Source of the DNA: Methylocystaceae bacterium
GTDB taxonomy: Bacteria > Pseudomonadota > Alphaproteobacteria > Rhodospirillales > Terasakiellaceae
DNA: 64,000 nt
Assembly: GCA_013373205.1 (NCBI GenBank)
Contig: JABXIG010000013.1
Coordinates: 1-64,000 of the forward strand
Reading direction: 5' to 3'
Each line of letters starts with the position of its first letter. The stretch's first letter is position 1. A program made the position numbers and the translations under genes. Below the pieces are notes generated by a model. That model searched no databases. It was not told where the DNA came from and saw only the letters and a program-made list of their open reading frames with translations. Shown piece after piece: positions 1 to 9,925 of this stretch.

Positions 1-108
1 CGATACCTTCACGATGCCAAGGAACATGAGGTTTCCGTGGCAATGAAGGTACCATTATTCACAGATGATGAATTGGGCGTAATGGTCGCGCCCGGTATGG
101 ATGAACTA

Positions 109-122
109 CCGTATCGATACGG
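109..122. repeat. 14-bp perfect palindrome downstream of glmS
   Basis: CCGTATCGATACGG is a perfect palindrome 6 bases beyond the glmS stop codon. It has no loop and no adjacent T-run, so it does not look like an intrinsic terminator. It could be a protein-binding site or chance. The rest of 1-128 contains a plus-strand open frame that continues antisense into glmS, and I do not call it a gene. Confidence 0.4.
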
Positions 123-128
123 AACATT

Positions 129-1952
129 TCACTCAACAGTCACAGACTTCGCTAAATTCCTTGGTTGGTCCACGTCTGTGCCTTTATGGACGGCGACGTG
201 GTAGGCGAGGAGTTGAACGGGGATGGAATAGAGAATCGGGGCGACGAAGGGGTCGACTTTGGGCATGGTGACGCTGGCAAGCGCATGGTCTGCCATTTTG
301 GCCACACCATCTTCATCTGCCATGAAGATCACCCGACCACCACGTGCGACGGTTTCTTGGGTGTTCGATGCTGTTTTTTCGAAATTGCTGTCCGTTGGGG
401 CAATAACGATGATGGGAACAGCTTCGTCGATCAGGGCGATGGGACCGTGTTTCATTTCTCCTGCAGCATAGCCTTCGGCATGGATGTAAGAAATTTCTTT
501 CAGTTTGAGTGCGCCCTCCATGGCGATGGGGAAGCTGGCTCCACGGCCGAGGTAAAGTACGTCCCGGGCTTCAGCCACATTTAGGGCAATTTCGCGCAAT
601 GTGCCATCGTGGTTTAAAACGTCCGCACAGCGTGCGGGGACTTCGGCAATGGCTTTACACAGGCGCGCCTCGCACGTTTCGTCAATGGTGCCTTTGGCCT
701 TTGCAAGGGCAATGGCAAAACAGGCAAGGACGGTTAGCTGTGTGGTAAAGGCCTTGGTTGAAGCCACGCCAATTTCTGGTCCGGCGCGGGTTTGAAGCAC
801 GGCATCGCTTTCGCGTTCCATAGAACTTTCCGGCACATTGACGATGGACAAGATTGATTGGTTCTGATTTTTGGCGTAACGCAGCGCGGCCAGTGTATCG
901 GCCGTTTCCCCGCTTTGGGAGATGAAGAGGGCGAGCCCCCCTTCCGGCATGGGGGCTTCGCGATAGCGAAATTCACTGGCAACATCAATTTCCACCCCAA
1001 CGCGGGCATATTGTTCGATCCAGTATTTTGCAACCAGCCCAGCGTAATATGATGTACCACAGGCCACAATGGTCAGGCGCGGAATATCTTTTAAATTAAA
1101 CGGAAAGTCCGGCATGGAAATTGTTTGACTGGTCGGGTTGAAGAAACCGGAGAGCGTATCCCCAATGACCTGAGGCTGCTCGTAGATTTCTTTCAGCATA
1201 TAGTGGCGATGTTCCCCTTTACCGATTAAGGCGCCAGACATGGCCGTTTCAGTGATAGCGCGTTCAACTACATTATCATTATGATCGTAAAAAACAGCGC
1301 CTTCACGGTTTAAAACCACCCAGTCGCCTTCATCCAGGTAAGCGATTTGTTTGGTCAGGGGGGCCAGTGCCATGGCGTCTGATCCAAGATACATTTCGCC
1401 GTCACCAAAGCCAACAGCCAGCGGGCTGCCTCGACGCGCCCCAATTAACAGATTTTCTTCGCCGCTAAAGATAATCCCTAAGGCAAAGGCGCCATCCAGA
1501 CGTTTCAGGGTCGCATTGACCGCATCTACGGGGGAAAGTCCCTCGTCCAGATAGCGGGTGATTAAGATGGGGACAACTTCGCTATCGGTTTCCGAATAAG
1601 GCCTATAGCCTTTGTCGATTAGTTCTGCGCGCAATTCCTGAAAGTTTTCGATAATCCCGTTATGGACGACAGCTACCTTTTCTGTAGCGTGGGGATGGGC
1701 GTTGGTTTCGTTAGGAATGCCATGGGTGGCCCAACGGGTGTGGCCGATGCCGATGGTGCCTGCTGCGGGAAGGTCGCGCAAAACTTTATCCAGATTTGCG
1801 ATCTTGCCTTCGGCACGACGACGTTTGATCATCCCTTTTGTCAGGGTGGCGATCCCGGCTGAGTCATAGCCGCGATATTCCAGACGTTTCAAGCCTTCTA
1901 CCAGCAAAGGGGCGGCTTCGGTCTTTCCAATAAATCCAACAATTCCACACAT
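129..1952 (-). CDS. glmS: Glutamine--fructose-6-phosphate aminotransferase (isomerising)
   Basis: This cytosolic enzyme makes glucosamine-6-phosphate from fructose-6-phosphate and glutamine, the entry step to UDP-GlcNAc for peptidoglycan and lipid A. The protein has 607 residues, the usual family length. It starts MCGIVGFIG, so Cys2 is the N-terminal nucleophile of the class II glutaminase domain (about residues 2-220). Two SIS sugar-isomerase domains follow (about 285-420 and 455-595), with the SQSGETADT phosphosugar-binding motif in the first. The C-terminus DQPRNLAKSVTVE is the conserved active-site tail with the Schiff-base lysine. It lies 11 nt downstream of glmU on the same strand, so the two UDP-GlcNAc genes form an operon. 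I saw no glmS ribozyme motif in the short gap. Confidence 0.97.
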   Translation of the reverse strand: MCGIVGFIGKTEAAPLLVEGLKRLEYRGYDSAGIATLTKGMIKRRRAEGKIANLDKVLRDLPAAGTIGIGHTRWATHGIPNETNAHPHATEKVAVVHNGIIENFQELRAELIDKGYRPYSETDSEVVPILITRYLDEGLSPVDAVNATLKRLDGAFALGIIFSGEENLLIGARRGSPLAVGFGDGEMYLGSDAMALAPLTKQIAYLDEGDWVVLNREGAVFYDHNDNVVERAITETAMSGALIGKGEHRHYMLKEIYEQPQVIGDTLSGFFNPTSQTISMPDFPFNLKDIPRLTIVACGTSYYAGLVAKYWIEQYARVGVEIDVASEFRYREAPMPEGGLALFISQSGETADTLAALRYAKNQNQSILSIVNVPESSMERESDAVLQTRAGPEIGVASTKAFTTQLTVLACFAIALAKAKGTIDETCEARLCKAIAEVPARCADVLNHDGTLREIALNVAEARDVLYLGRGASFPIAMEGALKLKEISYIHAEGYAAGEMKHGPIALIDEAVPIIVIAPTDSNFEKTASNTQETVARGGRVIFMADEDGVAKMADHALASVTMPKVDPFVAPILYSIPVQLLAYHVAVHKGTDVDQPRNLAKSVTVE

Positions 1953-1963
1953 GGTCTTTTCTC

Positions 1964-3295
1964 TTATTTTTTGGCTTTTTTAGCGGCTTGACTACTTCTG
2001 AACTTTTTAGCCCAGCCGACGAAATTTTTCTGTGGGGCGCGGGTCAGGCTTAAGTCCCCGGCTTCCACATCTTTGGAAATGGTACTGCCTGCCCCCACAT
2101 TGGCGTTATCCCCGATTTTGACAGGGGCGACCAAAGCGGTGTTCGATCCGATGAAGGCACCGGCACCGATATCCGTCTGATATTTGAAGAAACCGTCATA
2201 GTTACAGGTGATGGTGCCTGCACCAATATTGGCTTCTGGGCCGACACGGGCATCACCAATGTAGCTTAGGTGATTAACCTTGGCGCCTTCTTCGATCACG
2301 GCCTTTTTAATTTCAACAAAATTGCCGACTTTGACATTGTCTTTCAGGTCCGCACCGGGACGTAGGCGGGCATAAGGGCCAATGACAACACCTTTACCCA
2401 GGCTGGTGTCTTCCAGATGGGAAAAGGCTTTGATGTGAACGTTATCGCCAACAGTGACGCGCGGGCCGAAAAAGACATTGGGTTCGACCACCACATCCTG
2501 TCCCAATTGGGTGTCATAGCTAAAGTGTGTACTGGCCGGGTCCATTAAAGTGGCCCCGTTGATCATGGCGTTTTCGCGCAGTTGGTCTTGGACCAACTGT
2601 TCCGCTTTGGCCAGTTCAACACGGGAGTTGACGCCTAACAGTTCGTCTTCATTGCCTTCGACTACCGTGCAGCTCAGGCCTTGGGAACGGGCGATGGCAA
2701 CGATATCGGTGAGGTAATATTCACCGGCGGCATTGTCATTATTGATTTTTTCCAACAGGGGAAACAGCTTTGACCCTCGAACGCACATCACACCGGAGTT
2801 ACACAAATTGATGGCGCGTTCTTCATCGCTGGCATCTTTATATTCAACAATGGCTTTCAGCTTGCCCTCTGTGACCACCAGACGACCATAGGCGGCTGGA
2901 TCATGGGGGCGAAAGCCTAAAACAACCACATCTGCGTCCGTGCCTGCGCTTAACAGGCGTGAAAATGTCTCGGGCGAGATCATGGGCGTATCGCCAAAAG
3001 CGATGAGAACCGATCCGTCAAATCCATCCATCACGTCTTTAGCAGCCAATACGGCATGACCTGTTCCTAAACGATCAACCTGCACGGCTGTTTTATGTGG
3101 GGCCACGGCTTTTTCAAGGGCGGGCATGTCAGGGCCGATGACACAAGCGATCTGTTTAACACCTGCTTGTTGCAGGTTTGCAATCACATGATTGACCATA
3201 GGGCGCCCGGCCAAGGGGTGCATCACCTTGGGTAAGGTTGATTTCATGCGGGTGCCGAGGCCGGCGGCAAGAATGATGGCTGCTGAATTAGACAT
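1964..3295 (-). CDS. glmU: Bifunctional UDP-GlcNAc pyrophosphorylase / glucosamine-1-phosphate N-acetyltransferase
   Basis: GlmU acetylates glucosamine-1-phosphate and then uridylylates it to UDP-GlcNAc. The N-terminal nucleotidyltransferase signature LAAGLGTRMKSTLPKVMHPL lies around residues 8-28. The C-terminal half is a left-handed beta-helix of hexapeptide repeats, with the acetyltransferase stretch GNFVEIKKAVIEEGAKVNHLSYIGDA. I place the start at the ATG at 3295 (MSNSAAIILAAG). An in-frame TTG at 3310 and an ATG at 3301 are possible but add residues with no family counterpart. The last residues (QAAKKAKK) are a lysine-rich tail. It is the first gene of the glmU-glmS unit. Confidence 0.96.
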   Translation of the reverse strand: MSNSAAIILAAGLGTRMKSTLPKVMHPLAGRPMVNHVIANLQQAGVKQIACVIGPDMPALEKAVAPHKTAVQVDRLGTGHAVLAAKDVMDGFDGSVLIAFGDTPMISPETFSRLLSAGTDADVVVLGFRPHDPAAYGRLVVTEGKLKAIVEYKDASDEERAINLCNSGVMCVRGSKLFPLLEKINNDNAAGEYYLTDIVAIARSQGLSCTVVEGNEDELLGVNSRVELAKAEQLVQDQLRENAMINGATLMDPASTHFSYDTQLGQDVVVEPNVFFGPRVTVGDNVHIKAFSHLEDTSLGKGVVIGPYARLRPGADLKDNVKVGNFVEIKKAVIEEGAKVNHLSYIGDARVGPEANIGAGTITCNYDGFFKYQTDIGAGAFIGSNTALVAPVKIGDNANVGAGSTISKDVEAGDLSLTRAPQKNFVGWAKKFRSSQAAKKAKK

Positions 3296-3407
3296 TGTCA
3301 TCCGCTGCAAGTTGGAATAGTTAAATCATTAAACACGTGCGTTTGCAGTCTTTTTAAGCTGAAAAGGGGCAAAGCGCAAATTCAAAGATTGTTACGGAAT
3401 GCTACAA

Positions 3408-4085
3408 ATGGCTTTAACCACACTGATTTTCGATCTGGACGGCACTTTAATCGATAGTGCACTGGATTTACGCACCGCTTGTAACAAGCTTTTACAGAGC
3501 AAAGGTCGTCGGGAAATCAGTCTGGTTGAAACCAAGAAATTCGTTGGCAATGGTGCGGCAAAGTTGGTGGAACGTGCCTTTCGTGCAACGGGGGACCCTT
3601 TGTCAGAGGCGGATATCGAACTTCTGACAGATGCATTTCTGGATTTCTATGACGGTCATGAAGCCGACGAAACCGTGACTTACCCCGATGTGATGGAGGT
3701 TTTGGCGGGCTTAAAACAAAAAGGCTACCGCCTTGCGTTATGCACCAATAAACCCCATCAACCGACGATCAATCTGTCTAAAGATTTAAAGTTGGCTGAT
3801 TTTTTTGAAGTGATTATTGGCGGCGATGAGGTTTTATGTAAAAAACCGGATGCAGAAATGTTGTTTCTTGCTTTGGAAAAGATGGGCGTTTCTAAAAATG
3901 AAGCGATCATGATTGGGGATAGTCCCAATGATATTGGGGCTGCGCAAAATGCCGCAATGAAATCTATTGCCGTTTCATATGGTTATTGCAAAATCCCGGT
4001 AGAAGAAATGGGTGCGGATCGGGTGATTGATAAAATGGCTGATTTACCAAACGCGCTTGATCATTTAACGTCGCTTTATGACTGA
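3408..4085 (+). CDS. gph: Phosphoglycolate phosphatase-like HAD hydrolase
   Basis: This is a HAD-superfamily phosphatase of about 225 residues. Motif I is FDLDGTLIDS near the N-terminus with both catalytic Asp residues. Motif II is CTNKPH, a lysine follows in KKPD, and motif IV is GDSPNDIGAA. The helical cap between motifs I and II fits the Gph/CbbZ type, which removes phosphate from 2-phosphoglycolate formed in DNA repair or oxygenase metabolism. I prefer the ATG at 3408, with ACGGA 9 nt upstream; ATG 3399 adds three residues. Its stop overlaps the start of the MFS transporter by 8 nt, which suggests translational coupling. Exact substrate is inferred from family. Confidence 0.88.
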   Translation: MALTTLIFDLDGTLIDSALDLRTACNKLLQSKGRREISLVETKKFVGNGAAKLVERAFRATGDPLSEADIELLTDAFLDFYDGHEADETVTYPDVMEVLAGLKQKGYRLALCTNKPHQPTINLSKDLKLADFFEVIIGGDEVLCKKPDAEMLFLALEKMGVSKNEAIMIGDSPNDIGAAQNAAMKSIAVSYGYCKIPVEEMGADRVIDKMADLPNALDHLTSLYD

Positions 4086-5280
4086 GAAACAAAAATCCAT
4101 TGCGCTTTTGGTTCTGTGCGAGGTTTTGACGCTGGCTTTATGGTTTTCTGCCAGTGCGACCATCCCGGACCTGAAACGTGAATTTGCCATTTCCGATGTG
4201 CAGGCTTCTCTCTTTAGCAGCATGGTGTCTGTTGGTTTTGTGTTCGGGACGCTGTTTAGTGCGGTGTTGGGGTTGGCAGATCGACTAGAACCCCATCGTT
4301 TCTTTATGGGGGCTGCGTCCATTGGGGCGATTTCAAATGCCTTCATTTTGTTTGCAGATCCAACCGAACCTTATGTATTGGTCTTTCGCTTTTTAACCGG
4401 GGCGATTATGGCCGGGGTGTATCCTGTGGGTATGAAAATGGCCGCGAGCTGGGCCCAAAAAGACATGGGCTTGTTGGTCGGGACTTTGGTTGGCGCCTTA
4501 ACGTTGGGCTCGGCCATGCCGCATTTTTTCAATGCGTTGGGTGGTCTGGACTGGCGTGTGACCATCGCGGCGGCCAGCGGGTCGGCAATGGTCGGGGCGA
4601 TCTTGATTAATTTTGTCAAAACGGGGCCGAATTTTGGCAAATCCCCTAAGTTTCAACCTGACTTTATTTTGCATGCCTGGCGGGACAAACCGTTGCGATA
4701 TGCCAATTTTGGCTATTTTGGCCATATGTGGGAACTTTATGCCAAATGGGCCTGGATTGGTGTGTTTTTGCTCGCCTCTTTTGAAGCCTATGGACTGTCG
4801 GGGGCGAAACCTTATGCCAGTGCTGCCACTTTTGCCATTGTGGGGAGCGGGGCAATTGGCTGTCTTGCAGGCGGCTGGATCGCAGATCGGATCGGACGAA
4901 CTTACCTGACAATGGGCGCGATGCTGATTAGTGGAACCTGCGCGTTGTTTGTCGGGCAATTTTTTGGCGGTAATCCGGTCTTGTTGATGGTGGTCTGCGT
5001 CATTTGGGGGATTACGATCATTGCAGATTCTGCACAATTTTCGTCCTGCGTTATGGAACTGTCAGAACGCGATCATATTGGCACGATGGTGACGATCCAG
5101 ACCTGCATCGGCTTTTTATTGACCTTATCCACCATCCATCTAGTGCCTTATTGGGTCGAGCTGATAGGCTGGCAATGGGCTTTTGCGCCACTGGCTATTG
5201 GTCCTTTTTTCGGCGTCTGGGCCATGGGTCGATTGCGTGCCATGCCTGAAGCGGTGAAGATTGCGCATGGGAAACGTTAA
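4078..5280 (+). CDS. MFS transporter
   Basis: This is a 400-residue integral membrane protein with about 12 hydrophobic helices, typical of the major facilitator superfamily. The loop between helices 2 and 3 reads LADRLEPHRFF, and the second half has the matching GGWIADRIGRTYLT, which fits the GxxxDRxGR signature. A helix-5-like stretch (GAIMAGVYPVGMKMAASW) resembles the CynX/nitrate-type branch. The substrate cannot be told from sequence. It overlaps gph and is probably cotranscribed with it. A convergent hairpin pair lies just downstream at 5288-5350. Confidence 0.85.
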   Translation: MTEKQKSIALLVLCEVLTLALWFSASATIPDLKREFAISDVQASLFSSMVSVGFVFGTLFSAVLGLADRLEPHRFFMGAASIGAISNAFILFADPTEPYVLVFRFLTGAIMAGVYPVGMKMAASWAQKDMGLLVGTLVGALTLGSAMPHFFNALGGLDWRVTIAAASGSAMVGAILINFVKTGPNFGKSPKFQPDFILHAWRDKPLRYANFGYFGHMWELYAKWAWIGVFLLASFEAYGLSGAKPYASAATFAIVGSGAIGCLAGGWIADRIGRTYLTMGAMLISGTCALFVGQFFGGNPVLLMVVCVIWGITIIADSAQFSSCVMELSERDHIGTMVTIQTCIGFLLTLSTIHLVPYWVELIGWQWAFAPLAIGPFFGVWAMGRLRAMPEAVKIAHGKR

Positions 5281-5287
5281 CCTTGTA

Positions 5288-5350
5288 TCCCTACGCAGGT
5301 AGGGACCTTTAAACAATTTAAAGTAAAAAAGGTTCCTGCTTTCGCAAGAA
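5288..5350. repeat. Composite palindromic repeat (two hairpins), copy 1
   Basis: Two stem-loops 27 nt apart lie between the convergent MFS and ygiQ genes. The first is TCCCTAC-gcag-GTAGGGA at 5288-5305. The second is TTCCTGC-tttc-GCAAGAA at 5333-5350 with one mismatch. The same two-hairpin layout, with near-identical second hairpin, recurs at 22729-22795, and a single related hairpin lies at 15186-15205. This looks like a REP/BIME-like dispersed element that may also stop transcription from both sides. Confidence 0.6.
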
Positions 5351-5363
5351 AACAGAAGAAGGA

Positions 5364-7466
5364 TTAACGTCGATGTTTGCGTTGGCCGCCTTTTGTGTTT
5401 TTCGGTTTATCGTCAAACCGACGACGGCCCTTGCCTGCATGGGTCGTCACAAATTCCTGCTTTTTATGTTTGCGGCCCAAACGGGCCCCTTCACCGCCTT
5501 TGCCACCTGTGCCTTTGGGTTGCCAGCTCGGAACAAGATGCTTTTTGCCATTACCGATCAGATCAGCACGACCCATGTTTTTCAGGGCTTCGCGCAGGAT
5601 CGGCCAGTTTTCGGCATCATGATAGCGCAAGAAAGCTTTATGCAGGCGGCGTTGTTTTAACCCTTTTGCCGTACTGACCAGTTCCCCGCCATTGCGTTTG
5701 ACAGGCTTGATCGGGTTGCGACCGGAATAATACATGGCAGACGATAAAGACATGGGGGTGGGCGTAAAGGCCTGCACCTGATCGGCGCGATAATTATTGC
5801 GCTTCAGCCAAAGGGCAAGATGCATCATATCTTCATCGGAACAGCCCGGATGCGCGGCGATAAAGTAAGGGATCAGGTAATATTCCTTGCCCGCTTTTTT
5901 CGCTGCATCATCAAACATCTGTTTGAATTTATCGTAAGACCCAATGCCCGGTTTCATCATTTTGGAAAGGGGGGCATCTTCTGTATGTTCCGGGGCAATT
6001 TTCAGATAACCGCCCACATGATGTGTGACCAGTTCTTTTACATATGCCGGGCTTTTGACCGCCAAATCATAGCGCAGGCCCGACTGAATGGAAATTTTCT
6101 TCACACCTTTGACATCGCGGGCTTTGCGATAAAGTTCGATCAGGCTTTCATGGCTGGTGTTCAGGTTTTTACAGATGGTGGGATGCACGCAGGATAAGCG
6201 ACGACAGGTCTGTTCAATCTCCTTTGATTTACAGGCCATACGATACATGTTGGCGGTGGGGCCACCGAGGTCCGAGATTTGCCCGGTAAAGCCTTTGACC
6301 TTGTCGCGCATATCTTCAATTTCAGCCAGCACCGATTCCTGTGAACGGCTTTGAATGATACGCCCTTCATGTTCAGTGATGGAACAGAAAGAACAGCCGC
6401 CAAAACACCCACGCATGATGTTGATGGAAAATTTAATCATATCCCAGGCCGGGATACGCGCGTCCCCATAAGAAGGGTGCGGGTTGCGCGCATAGGGGTG
6501 ACCAAAGACCCAGTCCATTTCTTTGGTGGATAGCGGCACAGGTGGGGGCGTAATCCACACATCGCGATTGCCATGACGTTGCACCAGGGGGCGGGCATTG
6601 CCGGGATTACTTTCCAGATGCAAAACGCGTGAGGCTTGTGCATAGACATCCTGATCATCGCGTACGGTTTCATAGGACGGGATGCGCACGACAACCTTTT
6701 TTTCGCCCTTTATATCGCGTGGGGTGACATCATCGATGGAGGACATATCGACTTCCTGCCAATCATCCAGACTGTCATCGCGCATCAAGGCACAGCCACG
6801 CACATCAAAAAAGGTCTTGGGGTCTTCATCTCTTGCGATACGGTGTGCGACTTCGACCAAAGCCCGTTCAGCGTTGCCGTAAAGCAGAATGTCGGCTTTG
6901 CTATCCAGCAAAATGGAACGGCGTACTTTATCGGACCAGTAATCATAATGGGCGATGCGTCGCAAAGAGGCTTCGATCCCGCCGATGACGATAGGGACGT
7001 CTTTATAGGCCTCGCGACAACGTTGGGAATAAACGATGACGGCACGGTCCGGGCGTTTGCCACCAATATCATCAGGCGTGTAGCTATCGTTGGATCGGAT
7101 GCGACGGTCCGCCGTATAGCGATTGACCATACTGTCCATATTGCCCGATGTCACACCAAAAAACAGATTGGGCCGTCCTAAAGCTTTAAACGGATCGGCA
7201 TCCTGCCAGTCGGGTTGGGCGATGATGCCGACGCGAAAGCCTTGGGCTTCCAGCGTTCGGCCAATGACGGCCATGCCAAAGCTCGGGTGATCCACATAGG
7301 CATCCCCGGTGACAAGAATAATATCGCAACTGTCCCATCCCAGCATGTCCATTTCGTCACGGCTCATAGGCAGGAAAGGCGCCACACCAAAGCGGTGCGC
7401 CCAATATTTGCGATATTTGGTAATATCTTTGGCGTTTTCTGTTTGCATGACGTCTACATAAGGCAT
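5364..7466 (-). CDS. ygiQ: YgiQ family radical SAM protein
   Basis: This is a radical SAM enzyme of about 700 residues. The cluster-binding CxxxCxxC is [10 protein letters not shown] in the middle of the chain, preceded by a large N-terminal domain ([25 protein letters not shown] region) diagnostic of UPF0313/YgiQ. The C-terminal 70 residues are strongly basic and low in complexity (ending KGGQRKHRR), consistent with nucleic-acid contact, but the reaction of this family is unknown to me. The ATG at 7466 is preferred to the TTG at 7475. The gene stands alone on the minus strand, head-on with the MFS gene. Confidence 0.93.
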   Translation of the reverse strand: MPYVDVMQTENAKDITKYRKYWAHRFGVAPFLPMSRDEMDMLGWDSCDIILVTGDAYVDHPSFGMAVIGRTLEAQGFRVGIIAQPDWQDADPFKALGRPNLFFGVTSGNMDSMVNRYTADRRIRSNDSYTPDDIGGKRPDRAVIVYSQRCREAYKDVPIVIGGIEASLRRIAHYDYWSDKVRRSILLDSKADILLYGNAERALVEVAHRIARDEDPKTFFDVRGCALMRDDSLDDWQEVDMSSIDDVTPRDIKGEKKVVVRIPSYETVRDDQDVYAQASRVLHLESNPGNARPLVQRHGNRDVWITPPPVPLSTKEMDWVFGHPYARNPHPSYGDARIPAWDMIKFSINIMRGCFGGCSFCSITEHEGRIIQSRSQESVLAEIEDMRDKVKGFTGQISDLGGPTANMYRMACKSKEIEQTCRRLSCVHPTICKNLNTSHESLIELYRKARDVKGVKKISIQSGLRYDLAVKSPAYVKELVTHHVGGYLKIAPEHTEDAPLSKMMKPGIGSYDKFKQMFDDAAKKAGKEYYLIPYFIAAHPGCSDEDMMHLALWLKRNNYRADQVQAFTPTPMSLSSAMYYSGRNPIKPVKRNGGELVSTAKGLKQRRLHKAFLRYHDAENWPILREALKNMGRADLIGNGKKHLVPSWQPKGTGGKGGEGARLGRKHKKQEFVTTHAGKGRRRFDDKPKNTKGGQRKHRR

Positions 7467-7490
7467 TGTGCCCAAAATAAAAGACTTTAT

Positions 7491-9134
7491 TTATGTATGG
7501 CTATTATTTGGGAGATACGCGGGAAAGTCCAGATAGAAGGTCGTGCCTTTACCTTCTTCGCTCTCAAAGCTAACTGTGCCCCCCATGGCTTCGGTCAGAT
7601 GCTGCACCAAAGAAAGTCCGACACCGGTGCCTTCAATCTCGCTGCTGTGGCGGTCACTCCGAAAAAACGGATCAAAGATATTTTCTTTCTCTTCATCCAA
7701 AATACCATAGCCAGTGTCTGCAATATAAAGGCGGATCTGGTCTTTGCCATGATTTTTGCATCCAAAGACAACATCACCGCCTTCTTTATTGTATTTAATC
7801 GCATTATTGAGCAGGTTTAAAATAATCTGTTGCAGGCGTCGACGGTCAACTTCAACCAGTTTGTCGCTTTCCGGTTTCGCTTTTAGGGTGATGCCTTTTT
7901 CTGCGGCCATTTGTTTGGTGAGTTCACAACAGTTTTTAAAGACCTCCCGGGCCTGCAATTTTTCCATATTCAGGTTGATTCTGCCGCTTTCCACATGCGC
8001 GAGGTCAAGCACATCATTGACGAGGGAAAGAAGAAGTTCACCCGCCGCCTGGATTTGGCTGATCCAATCTTTTTCTTTTTCTGTTAACGTTCTATTTTTA
8101 TCAAGGCGTAACAATTGATTAAAACCAAGAATGCCATTCAATGGTGTTCGGAATTCGTGGCTCATGGAGGATAAAAATACACTTTTGGCGCGGCTTGCTT
8201 CATTTGCTGCTTCGAGTGCAATTGCCAGTTCGTCGGTACGGGCTTTGACCAGTTCATCCATATGTTTGTTAAGCGTCACAACTTCATCATGGGCTTTTTT
8301 ATAATCAAGGGATCGTTTAATGGAAAATAAAGCAAAACCGATCAGTATCAGGGTCATGGCCACAACGGCCACACCATAATTTTCGATGATGGACTGCACG
8401 GGATTATTTGGCCCGCTGATCACAAGATAGGATAAGTCGTTGCCTAAACTATCCTTGATTTCAACCTTTAAACCATTTTCAACGGGGCCTTCCCAAGCCA
8501 GATAGGGGAGGGAAAATTGAGTGGTAAGTTTGTCCCAAAAGACCTGATCCGCCCGTGTCAGGGTCAAAAGCACATAGTTTTCTACCTCTTTTCGGCTTTC
8601 TGACTTTTGTTCGTAAGAGTCTTCATAAGTAAAGGCTCCAGCCCCAACTAAATAAAGATCGTCCTCAATCTTTAGCCAGTACCCTGACCCGCGCGCGGAT
8701 TTTGGGGCAACAGCACGGGCCGTCTGTGCAATTTGTTGCAACTGCTTATTTTCAGCTAATTTATGGGGGATTGGTTGCCCGTCATCCTCACTGACATCGA
8801 AACGGACAAATTTCTCATTTGCGTCAGTCAAAATTAAGGTTGCCGTGTAACCATATGTATCAATCAAATAGCTGCCGATATTTTCATCCATGAACTCCTG
8901 GTCACGTTCAAAAATGACTTTATTAATTGCCTCATCCCACAGGGTGAATTCATGGGCAACAACGCTCACATCAAGGATCTGGTTTTTAAGAACAGCTTGG
9001 AGAAATTGGCTGCGTTCTTGTTCAATGGCAAGATCATGTTTTTTTACAAGGTCCATGACAAAAATGCCCATGAACATCAATGTGAATATAGGGATCAGCA
9101 GAAATCCCAGAGTTTGTTTGGATAAAAAATTCAT
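7491..9134 (-). CDS. CHASE4-domain sensor histidine kinase
   Basis: This is a membrane sensor kinase of about 547 residues. An N-terminal helix (about 8-30) is followed by a periplasmic region. That region carries the CHASE4-like motif HEFTLWDEAINKVI and the segment SYLIDTYGYTATLILTDAN. A second helix (about 255-275) and a coiled-coil linker come next. The HisKA box is SMSHEFRTPLNGILG with the phospho-His. The HATPase_c domain has an N box LLNNAIKYN, a G1 box DTGYGI and a G2 box GTGVGLSLV. There is no receiver domain and no response regulator gene beside it, so it is an orphan kinase. The start is ATG 9134 (MNFLSKQ); an in-frame TTG lies 6 nt upstream. The ligand is unknown. Confidence 0.88.
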   Translation of the reverse strand: MNFLSKQTLGFLLIPIFTLMFMGIFVMDLVKKHDLAIEQERSQFLQAVLKNQILDVSVVAHEFTLWDEAINKVIFERDQEFMDENIGSYLIDTYGYTATLILTDANEKFVRFDVSEDDGQPIPHKLAENKQLQQIAQTARAVAPKSARGSGYWLKIEDDLYLVGAGAFTYEDSYEQKSESRKEVENYVLLTLTRADQVFWDKLTTQFSLPYLAWEGPVENGLKVEIKDSLGNDLSYLVISGPNNPVQSIIENYGVAVVAMTLILIGFALFSIKRSLDYKKAHDEVVTLNKHMDELVKARTDELAIALEAANEASRAKSVFLSSMSHEFRTPLNGILGFNQLLRLDKNRTLTEKEKDWISQIQAAGELLLSLVNDVLDLAHVESGRINLNMEKLQAREVFKNCCELTKQMAAEKGITLKAKPESDKLVEVDRRRLQQIILNLLNNAIKYNKEGGDVVFGCKNHGKDQIRLYIADTGYGILDEEKENIFDPFFRSDRHSSEIEGTGVGLSLVQHLTEAMGGTVSFESEEGKGTTFYLDFPAYLPNNSHT

Positions 9135-9217
9135 CGACAATTAAATCACTAGTGCAGCCTGGTTGATATTATCCTCTTATGATTATATTGTGTCCAAATC
9201 GTTCAACTTGTCAATTA

Positions 9218-9925
9218 TTATACGCCACGCTCATTCCCCCACGCAAGTACATGTAGCTGGGGTAGAACACAGGCCTTATGCCATTTATCCTGAGCCACCT
9301 TGTCGGCCAGCCATTTTAGTTTATCCAGCACGCCGGGGATATCCGCTTTTCCCCCCACTGACGGGTTACCTGTTTGCAGATAAAGCGGTAATTCTGGGAA
9401 AAGCGCGTTGACCGATTGAGCATAATCATAATCATGTTGGTCAAAGATAACGACTTTCAGGCTGAGTTGCGTCGTTTCGCCAACGAGGCTGACACATTCT
9501 TTCAGCTTGTCCCAGTCGGTGTCCATGTCAGAAGACGGCGGTTTGGGGCTGAGCGTGAGCACATCCAGTTTGGAAAACCACTTGCGCGGCAGGCTGCCCT
9601 GTGTTTCCATGGAAAATTGATAGCCTTTGGCGTGGCCCATATCAATTAGATAGGACAGGTCGTACATGGCTGGGTTGCCACCGGATAAGGTCACCATCAT
9701 TGGAGTGTGATCGCTCAGGCGTTCAACCTCTGCCATTATTTCTTCGGCGGTGGCTTTGTACCAGCTGTCACGATGTGTGGTATCAACGGCATAAAGCGTA
9801 TCGCACCAACTGCAGCGATAATCACATCCTGCGGTTCGCACAAACAGGGTGGGTCGGCCGATTTGGGACCCTTCCCCCTGAATGGTTGGGCCGAAAATTT
9901 CTGAGAGTTGAATGACAGTGCTCAT
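9218..9925 (-). CDS. queE: 7-carboxy-7-deazaguanine synthase
   Basis: QueE is the radical SAM enzyme that contracts 6-carboxytetrahydropterin to 7-carboxy-7-deazaguanine in queuosine precursor synthesis. The protein has 235 residues. The cluster motif CxxxCxxC is GCDYRCSWCDT near residue 33, after FGPTIQGEGSQIGRPTLFVR, and the glycine-rich SGGNPAM loop contacts SAM. It is the last gene of queC-queD-queE; its ATG overlaps the queD stop as ATGA, which implies coupled translation. Confidence 0.95.
   Translation of the reverse strand: MSTVIQLSEIFGPTIQGEGSQIGRPTLFVRTAGCDYRCSWCDTLYAVDTTHRDSWYKATAEEIMAEVERLSDHTPMMVTLSGGNPAMYDLSYLIDMGHAKGYQFSMETQGSLPRKWFSKLDVLTLSPKPPSSDMDTDWDKLKECVSLVGETTQLSLKVVIFDQHDYDYAQSVNALFPELPLYLQTGNPSVGGKADIPGVLDKLKWLADKVAQDKWHKACVLPQLHVLAWGNERGV

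Noticed and set aside
1-201. Plus-strand open frame at the window start
   Set aside because: Beyond 129 it only mirrors the conserved end of glmS on the other strand. The first 128 bases are too short to support a gene without the sequence to the left.
4498-5037. 179-residue minus-strand frame inside the MFS gene
   Set aside because: It is a shadow frame: Arg/His/Gln-rich, no ribosome binding site, and it lies entirely within a clear membrane transporter.
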